Under the pieces are notes generated by a model. That model made no database searches, was not told where the DNA came from, and saw only the letters and a list, made by a program, of their open reading frames with translations. Positions 1 through 11,156 of a stretch of DNA of 64,000 nt are shown piece after piece (position 1 is the stretch's first letter; each line of letters opens with the position of its first letter). The DNA comes from Beroe forskalii (lineage: Eukaryota > Ctenophora > Nuda > Beroida > Beroidae): NCBI GenBank assembly GCA_011033025.1, contig WFMF01000126.1, positions 124,001 through 188,000 on the forward strand, in the 5' to 3' direction. A program made the position numbers and the translations under genes.

Positions 1-1220
1 CAGGGAGGGAAGGAGAGGGGACAGTTCCAGGTTCGTTTATTCCCTTTATTAGTAGGGTTCGGGGAGGGAAGGAGAGGGGACAGTTCCAGGTTCGTTTATT
101 AGCAGGGTTCGGGGAGGGAAGGAGAGGGGACAGCTCCAGGTTCGTTTATTAGCAGGGTTCGGGGAGGGAAGGAGAGGGGACAGCTCCAGGTTCGTTTATT
201 AGCAGGGTTCGGGGAGGGAAGGAGAGGGGACAGTTCCAGGTTCGTTTATTAGCAGGGTTCGGGGAGGGGCGAGGGACAGCTCCAGGTTCGTTTATTAGCA
301 GGGTTCGGGAGGGGGAAGGAGCTCCAGGTTCGTTTATTAGCAGGGTTCGGGAGGGAAGGAGAGGGACAGTTCCAGGTTCGTTTATTAGCAGGGTTCGGGA
401 GGGAAGGAGAGGGGACAGTTCCAGGTCTGTTTATTAGCAGGGTTCGGGGAGGGAAGGAGAGGGACAGTTCCAGGTTCGTTTATTAGCAGGGTTCGGGGAG
501 GGAAGGAGAGGGACAGTTCCAGGTTCGTTTATTAGCAGGGTTCGGGAGGGAAGGAGAGGTGACAGTTCCAGGTTCGTTTATTAGCAGGGTTCGGGGAGGG
601 AAGGAGAGGGGACAGTTCCAGGTTCGTTTATTAGCAGGGTTCGGGGAGGGAAGGAGAGGGACAGTTCCAGGTTCGCGTTTTTTCTGTTTATTAGCAGGGT
701 TCGGGGAGGGAAGGAAAGGGGACAGCTCCAGGTTCGTTTATTAGCAGGGTTCGGGGAGGGAAGGAAAGGGGACAGCTCCAGGTTCGTTTATTAGCAGGGT
801 TCGGGGAGGGAAGGAGAGGGACAGTTCCAGGTTTATTAGCAGGGTTCGGGGAGGAAGGAAAGGGACAGCTCCAGGTTCGTTTATTAGCAGGGTTCGGGGA
901 GGGAAGGAGAGGGACAGCTCCAGGTTCGTTTATTAGCAGGGTTCGGGAGGGAAGGAAAGGGGACAGCTCCAGGTCTGTTTATTAGCAGGGTTCGGGGAGG
1001 GAAGGAGAGGGGACAGCTCCAGGTTCGATTATTAGCAGGGTTCGGGGAGGGAAGGAGAGGGGACAGTTCCAGGTTCGTTTATTAGCAGGGTTCGGGAGGG
1101 AAGGAAAGGGGACAGCTCCAGGTTCGTTTATTAGCAGGGTTCGGGGAGGGAAGGAGAGGGGACAGTTCCAGGTTCGTGTATTAGCAGGGTTCGGGGAGGG
1201 AAGGAGAGGGGACAGTTCCA
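1..1220. repeat. 50-bp minisatellite, left array
   Basis: About 24 head-to-tail copies of a 50-bp unit containing GTTCGTTTATTAGCAGGG and a purine-rich stretch. Units differ by single substitutions and 1-base indels, mostly in G runs. The array is the same family as the one at 9081-10118 and is followed by the same unique sequence. It begins before the window. In the right-hand copy the unit is seen to derive from the 3' end of a coding exon plus the first bases of its intron, so this array probably lies in the equivalent intron of a paralogue. Confidence 0.97.
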
Positions 1221-1403
1221 GTTTCTTTTTAACCCCAGAGGGGTACCGCTAAAAGGGCTCCTTACTGTATATGGAAAAGTATTTGATCATTTGCCACAGA
1301 GAAAACAACACAATTCACAACCGACAGTCGACACGTATAATAAGCAAAAATGATGACATTTTAGAAAACTGTACTAATACTATAGTTTTGTATGAATCTT
1401 CAG

Positions 1404-1491
1404 GAGGAAGAACGTCGCGATGAAGTGGAACAATGCAGTCAAGTTGCAGAAACTCAGAAAGGGGGAGGGCAGGGTGGCCAAGAGACCATGA
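1404..1491 (+). CDS. last exon of a paralogue of the 6.4-10.4 kb gene (partial)
   Basis: After a CAG acceptor the sequence reads, in the phase of the right-hand gene, a short lysine/arginine-rich tail containing NVAMKWNNAVKLQKL and KRP followed by TGA. The same exon is at 10301-10388. The coding differences I can see between the two copies are synonymous (AAA/AAG and AGG/AGA), which fits a recent duplication or selection on the protein. The upstream exons of this copy would lie left of the window. The function is unknown. It could be a duplicated fragment rather than a working gene. Confidence 0.5.
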
Positions 1492-1529
1492 CTAATATGA
1501 GTAGGCATTCTGTAAAACTCAGACACTGG

Positions 1530-2284
1530 TCATGTGCGGTATAGGTCGTGAGATGAGGGGAGATTCCGGGAGTGCACTACTCTAGTACTCTGCATCATGT
1601 GCGGTAGAGGTCGTGAGATGAGGGGAGATTCCGGGAGTGCACTACTCTAGTACTCTGCATCATGTGCGGTATAGATCGTGAGATGAGGGGAGATTCCGGG
1701 AGTGCACTCTAGTACTCTGCATCATGTGCGGTATAGGTCGAGATGAGGGAGATTCCGGGAGTGCACTACTCTAGTAATTCTGCATCATGTGCGGTATAGG
1801 TCGTGAGATGAGGGGAGATTCCGGGAGTGCACTACTCTAGTACTCTGCATCATGTGCGGTATAGGTCGAGATGAGGGAGATTCCGGGAGTGCACTACTCT
1901 AGTACTCTGCATCATGTGCGGTATAGGTCGAGATGAGGGAGATTCCGGAGTGCACTACTCTAGTACCTGCATCATGTGCGGTATAGGTCGTGAGATGAGG
2001 GGAGATTCCGGGAGTGCACTACCAGTACTCTGCATCATGTGCGGTATAGGTCGTGAGATGAGGGGAGATTCCGGGAGTGCACTACTCTAGTACTCTGCAT
2101 CATGTGCGGTATAGGTCGTGAGATGAGGGGAGATTCCGGGAGTGCACTACTCTAGTACTCTGCATCATGTGCGGTATAGGTCGTGAGATGAGGGGAGATT
2201 CCGGGAGTGCACTACTTAGTACTCTGCATCATGTGCGGTATAGGTCGAGATGAGGAGATTCCGGAGTGCACTACCTAGTACTCG
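1530..2284. repeat. 65-bp satellite array
   Basis: About 11-12 copies of a 65-bp unit that includes CATGTGCGGTATAGGTCG and GGGAGTGCACTACTC. It starts just after the last exon of the left paralogue and runs into the N gap, so the real length is unknown. The matching place on the right (10427-10485) has a single copy of the unit, so the array expanded after the duplication. Confidence 0.95.
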
Positions 2285-2384
2285 NNNNNNNNNNNNNNNN
2301 NNNNNNNNNNNNNNNNNNNNNNNNNNNNNNNNNNNNNNNNNNNNNNNNNNNNNNNNNNNNNNNNNNNNNNNNNNNNNNNNNNNN
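2285..2384. other. assembly gap (100 N)
   Basis: A run of exactly 100 N directly after the 65-bp satellite. This is a conventional gap of unknown size, so satellite length and local distances cannot be trusted. Confidence 0.99.
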
Positions 2385-3769
2385 AATTCGAACTCCACCA
2401 CCACCATTTCAACCCATATGTGTGCACATGCATCGCTCGATGAAGGGATTGATGAAGACGCGCATTTTACAGTACGTGCAATTTACTTTTCATAGAATTT
2501 CTGTCGTATTTTTTACGCCTTTTCATCGATCGATCCATGTGCAAACGTATGGGTAATCATGGGGTATACCTTATCAGACAAAATTTTCACTAATGTATCA
2601 CGGATTTAATTTTCCCGGACATTAATATTCACGCTGAGGTGCTCAGCGTGACTGTACGTGATAATTATATGTCCGCCGTCCAATAAGGTAGTCGCCCTGT
2701 ACATGATACTCACAGCTCATGACGGCAGTATCGACGGAGCAGTCACAGACATCAGCGAGCCAGGAGGAAGGCCTGTCGATGACGTAGGAATGAGAAATGA
2801 GGACTAGGAGGGCGCCTGTTATACACGCGGCTCTCAAGAGATGTGGTACTACTGTAACTCCCATCTCCTTGACATCCTACCTATCAAAGGGGGATGTCGT
2901 CAATACATGGGGGGATGTCGTCATCAAGGGGCATAGCGCCATCAAGGGAGTTATACTAATTACTTGTGTTAGTTTATCAAAACCAACCTTTTTATGTCAT
3001 ACTTGAATCGAGCCAGCTTTTCATGGGAAGAGAGTAAATTCACATTTCAAGCCTTCAAACTTTGAAAGGATAAACCGGCCTGTAAACCGGCATGTAAAAC
3101 CGATAAACATGGAAAAAATGGAAATAGCCCGCTTTTTGATGCTACGGGGGGGGATGGGGTTAAAAGTACAAAAAAGTGGGGTGGCAAAGACCCCGGGGTA
3201 TCCGTTTAAAAACCTTTCTAGGGGGGCCCAAACAGCCCCCTAGACATTAGACAGGGGTTTTGCCCCCAATCAGGGCCCCCTAGGCAGTGGAGACCACCCT
3301 TGGGATAACCCAATTTTTGGGAAAGGATCCCTGGTATGAGGGCCCTTTAAATTTGCGTTTCCTCGGGGACCCCGCCACTAATTAAAGGGTTTTTTCATGA
3401 TTAAAGGGGCCCCAATAAAAACCGGGAAATACAACTGGAACTAGAACAGAAAATAGAACAGAAAAATGAACAAACAAAGCTGGAACTAGAGCAGGAAAAG
3501 AAAAAAATAGAACATGAAATAAAATAAAATAGAACATAACATACAGCTGGAATTAGAACAGGAAATAGTAGACATTTTGCCGTCCCTACATCAGGAAAGA
3601 GAAAAAACCCCACCAGAGTGACGAAAATGCGAGGAGACGGCCGCTAAGAGAAGCAATTTCTAAACCCCCAAAGGACTATCTAATCTATTGTTGGGGAGAA
3701 GGAAAAAATTCTGTTTGGAATGATTATTTCCGCAGCCCCAAAAACATAGCACCTCACACAGTAGAAACA
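2385..3769. other. non-coding stretch, partly low quality
   Basis: No gene is supported. A short minus-strand frame at 2864-2643 begins with a hydrophobic, signal-like N-terminus and could be a first exon with a GTGAGT donor near 2719, but nothing else supports it. From about 3140 to 3400 the sequence is unusually rich in homopolymer runs and looks like poorly polished sequence. At 3420-3560 an A-rich stretch would code for a Glu/Gln/Lys/Leu-rich coiled coil broken by stops. Confidence 0.5.
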
Positions 3770-4840
3770 AAATCAGCTACCAATTTTGATATACGATACA
3801 CAGTAGCAACAAAATCAGCTCCCCAACTTCGATATCCCGATAAAAGTAGCAACGAACCCGGCTACCAATTTCTGATATACGATACCCCTAGCAACGGAAT
3901 CAGTTACCAATTTTGGATATACGATACACACTAGCAACAAAATCATCCCAAACCCCGAATACGATAAAAAGTAGAAACAAAATAGCTACCAATTTCTGAT
4001 ATACGTTTCCCAGCAACAAAATCAGCTCCAATTTGATATACGTACACGGTAAAAACAATCAGCTACCAACTTCTGATAAAAGATAAAAGTAGCAACGAAT
4101 CAGCTCCAACTTCTGAATACGATACACACAGCAAAAACCCAGCTCCAACTTCTGATATACGTCCCCTAGCAACGAATCAGCTCCCAATTTTTGATATACG
4201 TACACGGTAGCAACGAATCGCTACCAACTTTGATAATGATAACACTAGCAACGAATCGCTACCAACTTCTGATATACGATACCCCTAGAAACAAAATAAA
4301 CAACCAATTCTTTATACTTTACACAGTAGAAACAATCGGCTTTAACTTTATACGATACACAGTAGCAACAAATCAGCTCCCAAACCCTTGATATACGATA
4401 CACAGTAGCAACGAACCCAGCCCAACTTCTGATAAATAACACTAGCAACAAATAAACAACCAATTCTGATATACGTACACAGAAACAACGAATCAGCTAC
4501 TAACTTCATATTTATACGATACCCCGGAAACAACGAATCAGCTACCAATTTCGATATACGATACACAGTAGAAACGAATCAGCTACTAATTTCGGATATA
4601 CGATAAAATTAGCAAAAATCGGCACCAACTTCTGATATACAAAAAAAACCAGCAAAAATCAGCTACCAATTTGGGATATACGATACACAGTAGAAACGAA
4701 TCAAACCAATTTGATATAGGGTACACAGTAGCAACAAAATCAAAAAACCAACTTCTGATATACGATACACACTAGCAACGAATAAATTCCCAACTTCTGA
4801 TATACGAAAAACACTAGCAACGAATCAGCTAAAAGACGAG
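3770..4840. repeat. degenerate ~43-bp minisatellite
   Basis: About 25 diverged copies of a unit built on GATATACGATACACAGTAGC and AATCAGCTACCAACTTCT. Copies vary widely in length and carry many small deletions and homopolymer changes, unlike the clean arrays elsewhere in the window. Apparent reading frames here are translations of the repeat. Confidence 0.9.
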
Positions 4841-6350
4841 CAGTGACTACCATTCAAAATTTCAAGCCTCTATTTTCATGGCAGTAAAATTGGGTACTAG
4901 TTTTAATAAAAAGGGCTTTTTACATAAATCGAGGTGATTATGGCAGTTGTCCGATAGGCGTCGTGAATTTTTCAAGTTAGAAGGGGGCTTTTTTGGTGCT
5001 TTAGAGTACATAAAAATATCTAGATCGTATTTAAAAAACAGACTGGGGCATTTAGTGTTTAGGGGGCATCGGGGGAACCGATCTTAACCCTTTTTAACCC
5101 CAGTGGTTGCATAATATGCAACCACCAAGTTAACCCACTATCCTGATAGTCCCTCTATTATAGTCCTACATGATTACATGATAGCCCCTCTGTTATAGTC
5201 CTACATGATTGAATGAAATTCCCACTCCTTGAGAGCAGTCACCACTGACTGACTGCTCACTACACTAAACATTAGTGTCTTCATGTCTGTGATTCTAAAC
5301 ACTACTATGAGCTGTCTTCATGATATATTAGTTCGACATTCACTTCGACATTTAGTATAACATTGGATAAATATGCTGCTTGTTTACTCTCTCAGTTACA
5401 CCAATTCCTAAACTTAGCCTACATGTTGATAGTTAGAGGTGTTTTCTGTGCTGTTTACACTGTACTATACGGTGTGCACACAAAGACATTGTTAAATAAG
5501 CTAATCTCGTCATCCTTTTTGTCTGATCATCCGTGTTTTAACACTTCCAGTATTATTGATTTTAATGAGAAGTCTCGAATTTCCTGGCATGATTACTCTT
5601 GTTACCGTTCATGTCATAATCCAATGCCAGGAACCATATAATTAATGATATGCACATGATGACATGGTATATCGCGTTGCCAAACTTCTGCCTTTGTTAC
5701 CTGTGTAGCGCAGGTTGAGAGTAGTAGCAGTCAATTAATTAACCCAGTTATCCAACATGCGAGGCAGTGATAAGTGGACCCCCATGCAAGGCAGAATATG
5801 TTCTAGAGTACAGATGGTGTGTCTCAGTCTCTAGAGGCTGTTCTTCACAAGCAACTCTCAGCACCCCCTAGTGCATTTCTTTTATATGACCAGTGCAGCG
5901 TTTATATCAGTCAACAACTAAAAGAATCTTTTTGATATATAAGATGAGAGATATATCTTTTTTATTATTATACCTGGACCATGACTTCGTTTTGTAGTGC
6001 TCTGCACGAATCATCACGATGGTATTTTGATCATAGAACGTGTTTTGGTACCGTTTGAAGTAAACATGATTAGCAGTACACACTATATCCAAAAGTTGAA
6101 ACTTTGAAATCGCATCGTCTATAATGTGTTGTCATTGCTGGAAATAGTTTAACTCTTTAAACGCTCTTTGTAACATAAACAGCCCATACGTTAACGATTG
6201 ATTCATCAATAATCGAGCACATGTGAGACTTAACAAGATAATGAAACATATGTTAGAATTTTCCAGTTGACAAGTTTTTGCTTGATATTTTTTCAAAGTT
6301 TGTTGTTTTAGATGTTTCAAGAGCGAGGTTTTCTCGAAGACAAAGAGCTG
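4841..6350. other. intergenic, nothing recognised
   Basis: AT-rich sequence without a supported exon. Short open frames near 5363-5641 and 5907-6092 have no recognisable domain and no convincing splice context. There is a local near-repeat at 5140-5215 around TCCTACATGATT. Confidence 0.5.
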
Positions 6351-6351
6351 A

Positions 6352-9300
6352 AGAGAGGTACCTGAACGCGGGCTAAGAGCCTGGGCTGCATGTCCACCTG
6401 CCCAAACCTGCCAGACACTGCATCGCCCGCACCTTGGACGACAGCCAAATCTTCGATCAGCGAGGAACGCCCCGGAGAAGGTGACGATGGTGCGACCCCA
6501 GATAGAACCCAAGAAACCCAAGGCACGTATCCTGACCCCCAGATAGGGAACCCAAGAAACCCAAGGTACTCGTATTCTGACCCCAGATAGAACCCAAGAA
6601 ACCCAAGGTACGTACCCTGACCCCAGATAGAACCCAAGAAACCCAAGGTATTCTGACCCCAGATAGAACCCAAGAAACCCAAGGTACGTATTCTGACCCC
6701 AGATAGAACCTAAGAAACCCAAGGTACGTATCCTGGCCCCAGATAGAACCCAAAAACCCAAGGTACGTATCCTGACCCCAGATAGAACCCAAGAAACCCA
6801 AGGCACGTATCCTGACCCCAGATAGAACCCAAGAAACCCAAGGTAATGTATTCTGACCCCAGATAGAACCCAAGAAACCCAAGGTACGTATCCTGACCCC
6901 AGATAGAACCCACGAAACCCAAGGTACGTATCCTGACCCCAGATAGAACCTAAGAAACCCAAGGCAATGTATTCGACCCCAGATAGAACCCAAGAAACCC
7001 AAGGTACGTATTCTGACCCCAGATAGGACCAAGAAACCCAAGGTATTCTGATGTATTCTGACCCCAGATAGAAACCCAAGGACCTTGGGTTCTTGGGGTT
7101 TCATCTGGGGAATGGGGTTCTTATCATGGGTTTCTTGGGTTCTATCTGGGGTCAAGATACGTACCTTGGGCCAAGGTACGTATCTTGACCCCAGATAGAA
7201 CCCCCAAGAAACCCAAGGTACGTATTGTGACCCCAGATAGAACCCAAGAAACCTAAGGTACGTATTATGACCCCAGATATAACCTAAGAAACCCAAGGTA
7301 CGTATTCTGACCCCAGATAGAACCCAAGAAACCCAAGGTACTTATCCTCACCCCAGATAGAACCCAAGAAACCCAAGGTACGTATTGTGACCCCAGATAG
7401 AACCCAAGAAACCCAAGGTACGTATCATGACCCCAGATATAACCTAAGAAACCCAAGGTACGTATTCTGACCCCAGATAGAACCCAAGAAACCCAAGGTA
7501 CGTATCCTCACCCCAGATAGAACCCAAGAAACCCAAGGTACGTATTCTGACCCCAGATAGAACCAAAGCAACCCAAGATACGTATTCTGACCCCGGATAG
7601 AACCCAAGCAACCCAAGGTACGTATTCTGACCCCAGATAGAACCCAAGCAACCCAAGGTACGCATTCTGACCCCAGAAAGAACCCAAGAAACCCAAGGTA
7701 CGTATCCTGATCCCAGATAGAACCCAACAAGAAACCCAAGGTATTTATATACTGTCTTCACGTCGTTGAACTTTATCAAACAACTTTATACAATCAAATT
7801 TGAGACTTGAAGATGTCGTAGGACGACGAAATTGATTGTCAATAAATCACACGATAGTTTATCGTGTACCAGTACAACCAAGTCAAAAGAGAATTAATTA
7901 TTTAATTGTAATAATTATAAATATAATAATTAACTGTAATCACTCTTCTCAAGGTGGTGAAGCGGCAGAAGAGCCGGGTGTTCAGTGCCAGAGCGCCGGA
8001 TATCAGCCACTTCCCTCTCCTCGTCACCACGGCAGGGGAACTGCTGGCGGCTTCCAAACGGACCAGGGCCATGTCAGCACCAGCCAAGGCAGAACAGAGG
8101 AGCAGCGGCGCTGAGAGCCAGGGTAAGTTGTGAGCTGGCAGTTTTATGTGTTGTGGAGAGCCGGGGTGAGAGGTGGCGCTGAGACCCAGGGTAGGGGTAA
8201 AGGGGTGGTGCATCTCTTGTTGCCGGTAATAATGTAAAAACTGCACCCATTTTTACACCTGTTTTTGCACCTGTAATTTATGAAATGCAGTCCTATGAAT
8301 CCCTCGCCACTGGTTATGATTAAACGCTCTCCACTCCACAGAAGCAAAGACAAAAGAGGATGCAGCTACAGAGGATGACAGTCCTGCATGCGAGTCTTCC
8401 TCAAAGAAACTATTCAGGTGCCTCATTGATTAGTTTGTGTTGAAATCAATTAATAACTATTCCAGGTTTTCCCAGAACAGGTCGGATTTGGTAATAATAT
8501 CATACAGTGGATATCGTACTGTGGATTAATTGCGCTAGTAATATATATTTTTTAATAGAAAACTTGAAGAATACTATCGTTTATAACAACTGGCTCCGAG
8601 AACTGATTGCTGACATTTATATGCCCTCAGTAACGGGATTAAAACGTACCAAGTGGCGGACAGCGCTAATATCAGAGAGCAACGGCAGCTAGAACGACAA
8701 ATAAAGGTAATGGAATATACGTCAAATTTAACTACCAATATATTACGAAGTCAATATTACTGTGACTTCTATCAAACTAGGCAATTAATAATGGCAGATT
8801 TTGACATAAAGTCTAAGAATGGCTTTAAATAACGTTTTCGATGCGCGTTTCTAGTTTTATATAATAATATCCCTTGTCAGGGCATCCAAAGTCTGCAGAA
8901 GATGAACATCAGCAGTATTAACAAAGAGAAGTTGTGCATCCTGCAGCGCTCCAAAGCACTCTCCTCAATGCTCTACCCGGACGTCTACACGGGCAAAACC
9001 CCCAAATTCAGCAGCAAGAAAACCCCGGAGAGCGACTGCTTCGAGTCCGGCACCTACTTGTGCGACCTGTCCGAACAAACGGCAGGGTTCGGGGAGGGAA
9101 GGAAAGGGGACAGTTCCAGGTTCGTTTATTAGCAGGGTTCGGGGAGGGAAGGAGAGGGGACAGTTCCAGGTTCGTTTATTAGCAGGGTTCGGGAAGGGAA
9201 GGAGAGGGGACAGCTCCAGGTTCGTTTATTAGCAGGGTTCGGGAAGGGAAGGAGAGGGGACAGTTCCAGGTTCGTTTATTAGCAGGGTTCGGGGAGGGAA

Positions 9301-10388
9301 GGAGAGGGACAGTTCCAGGTTCGTTTATTAGCAGGGTTCGGGGAGGGAAGGAAAGGGGACAGCTCCAGGTTCGTTTATTAGCAGGGTTCTGGGAGGGAAG
9401 GAAAGGGGACAGTTCCAGGTTCGTTTATTAGCAGGGTTCGGGGAGGGAAGGAGAGGGGACAGTTCCAGGTTCGTTTATTAGCAGGGTTCGGGAAGGGAAG
9501 GAGAGGGGACAGCTCCAGGTTCGTTTATTAGCAGGGTTCGGGAAGGGAAGGAGAGGGGACAGTTCCAGGTTCGTTTATTAGCAGGGTTCGGGGAGGGAAG
9601 GAGAGGGGACAGTTCCAGGTTCGTTTATTAGCAGGGTTCGGGGAGGGAAGGAAAGGGGACAGCTCCAGGTTCGTTTATTAGCAGGGTTCTGGGAGGGAAG
9701 GAAAGGGGACAGTTCCAGGTTCGTTTATTAGCAGGGTTCGGGGAGGGAAGGAGAGGGGACAGCTCCAGGTTCGTTTATTAGCAGGGTTCGGGGAGGGAAG
9801 GAGAGGGGACAGCTCCAGGTTCGTTTATTAGTAGGGTTCGGGGAGGGAAGGAGAGGGGACAGCTCCAGGTTCGTTTATTAGCAGGGTTCGGGGAGGGAAG
9901 GAAAGGGGACAGCTCTAGGTTAGTTTATTAGCAGGGTTCGGGGAGGGAAGGAAAGGGGACAGTTCCAGGTTCGTTTATTAGCAGGGTTCGGGGAGGGAAG
10001 GAGAGGGGACAGTTCCAGGTTCGTTTATTAGCAGGGTTCGGGGAGGGAAGGAGAGGGGACAGTTCCAGGTTCGTTTATTAGCAGGGTTCGGGGAGGGAAG
10101 GAGAGGGGACAGTTCCAGTTTCTTTTTAACCCCAGAGGGGTACCGCTAAAAGGGCTCCTTACTGTATATGGAAAAGTATTTGATCATTTGCCACAGAGAA
10201 AACAACACAATTCACAACCGACAGTCGACACGTATAATAAGCAAAAATGATGAAATTTTAGAAAACTGTACTAATACTATAGTTTTGTATGAATCTTCAG
10301 GAGGAAGAACGTCGCGATGAAATGGAACAATGCAGTCAAGTTGCAGAAACTCAGGAAGGGGGAGGGCAGGGTGGCCAAGAGACCATGA
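6352..10388 (+). CDS. unrecognised basic protein, six 3' exons; 5' end not found
   Basis: I do not recognise the family. Six exons join in a consistent phase: a first visible exon ending at 6522 (start uncertain between about 6352 and 6460), then 7954-8122, 8342-8417, 8631-8706, 8881-9119 and 10301-10388, where TGA ends the frame. Acceptors end in AG and donors are GT (GTAAGT, GTGCCT, GTAATG, GTTCGT); the first visible donor is GC in its first repeat unit. The product is rich in Lys, Arg and Ser, with segments such as IEPKKPK, VVKRQKSRVFSARAPD, SHFPLLVTTAGELL and a basic tail with KWNNAVKLQKLRKGE. No signal peptide or membrane segment is visible in these exons. The composition would suit a nuclear or cytoskeletal protein, but that is only inference. 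Two minisatellites begin at exon 3' ends and fill the introns. A partial second copy lies at 1-1500. Confidence 0.6.
6494..7745. repeat. 40-bp minisatellite derived from an exon end and splice donor
   Basis: About 31 copies of a 40-bp unit containing GACCCCAGATAGAACCCAAG and AAGGTACGTATTCTG. On the plus strand the first unit continues directly from an open coding frame, which reads MVRPQIEPKKPK and ends at 6522. The unit is therefore 29 bases of exon end plus 11 bases of intron start, and most copies carry a good AAG|GTACGT donor. All minus-strand frames are open across much of it (repeats of WVSWVLSGV, GFLGSIWGQ), which is a property of the unit and not a gene. An inverted segment lies at about 7079-7190. 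Confidence 0.95.
9081..10118. repeat. 50-bp minisatellite derived from an exon end and splice donor
   Basis: About 21 copies of the 50-bp unit seen at 1-1220. The first copy continues the open frame of the exon 8881-9119 (CDLSEQTAGFGEG...), and the exon would end at TTCCAG|GTTCGT inside it. The unit is thus 38 bases of exon end plus 12 bases of intron. Each copy repeats the donor-like CAG|GTTCGT and an acceptor-like TTTATTAG. Sequence after the array is shared with 1216-1560. Confidence 0.96.
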
Positions 10389-11156
10389 CTAATATGAGTA
10401 GGCATTCTGTAAAACTCAGACACTGGTCATGAGGCGTATAGGTCGTGAGATGAGGGGAGATTCCAGGAGTGCACTACTCTGATGAGAAATATTCAGACAA
10501 AGTGTGAAACTTCATGTCGAAGAAGAGCCACAGATGCCTCATAACGCTTAGCGAATGCAGTTATGATCGCTTTATAATTGAGACAATTGAGAGGGTTATC
10601 AAGGGCCCAAGCGTAAGGTTGAGAATGAGAGAGGACTTCATGATGATACAGACTAAGGGCTTGGGAATGGCTATTCTTTTCCGAAGAGGGAATAGAAAAT
10701 ATGAACTCCGAAGGAGGATTATTTTATTTGTTTTGTTTATTTCCTTAACATTTTTATCGTGTTTTGATAATGGAAATTTCTTTGAAAACTTAATTCCTGA
10801 TTTTTTCAGCTTCTGATTCGATCATCTCAAAAATCTTAGTCCAAAAATAATCAATTATAATTATACAACACAATATTAAAAAACAGATTACTGATCGAGT
10901 CATTGATGATTAAAACGATGATTAATCCAAATTAACGCAGTTCATTATCGTAACTTTTCAGTGCCCCTTCCTAAGGACTATGATCGATAAGCAAATCATA
11001 TAAATTGTTTTCTGTCATACCCGAGTACGACATTACGTCTCCTCGGCTGACTGCCAAATTGCCAAAAGTACCAGTAAGCTAAGGATCTTTAAAAGAAAAC
11101 AAAGCACGACATACCTTTCTCAGTAGGGCCTGCACAAACCCTCATCATCTGACACC
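10389..11156. other. intergenic
   Basis: Includes one copy of the 65-bp unit at about 10427-10485 that forms an array in the left duplicate. A 100-residue open frame at 10514-10816 has a hydrophobic C-terminus but no recognisable domain, and I do not call it a gene. Confidence 0.5.

Noticed and set aside
2216-2556. Frames spanning the N gap
   Set aside because: They are artefacts of unknown bases joined to satellite sequence.
6132-7079. A 315-residue minus-strand open frame (and four shorter ones to 7779)
   Set aside because: It is the translation of the 40-bp minisatellite in frames that happen to lack stops; all frames give the same short motifs and the C-terminal part shows no domain.
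9081-10118. CRISPR array
   Set aside because: The array has direct repeats without unique spacers and lies in a eukaryotic gene; there are no cas genes.
10514-10816. 100-residue plus-strand protein
   Set aside because: It follows the end of the 6.4-10.4 kb gene, has no recognisable domain, and the absent counterpart in the left duplicate gives no conservation evidence.
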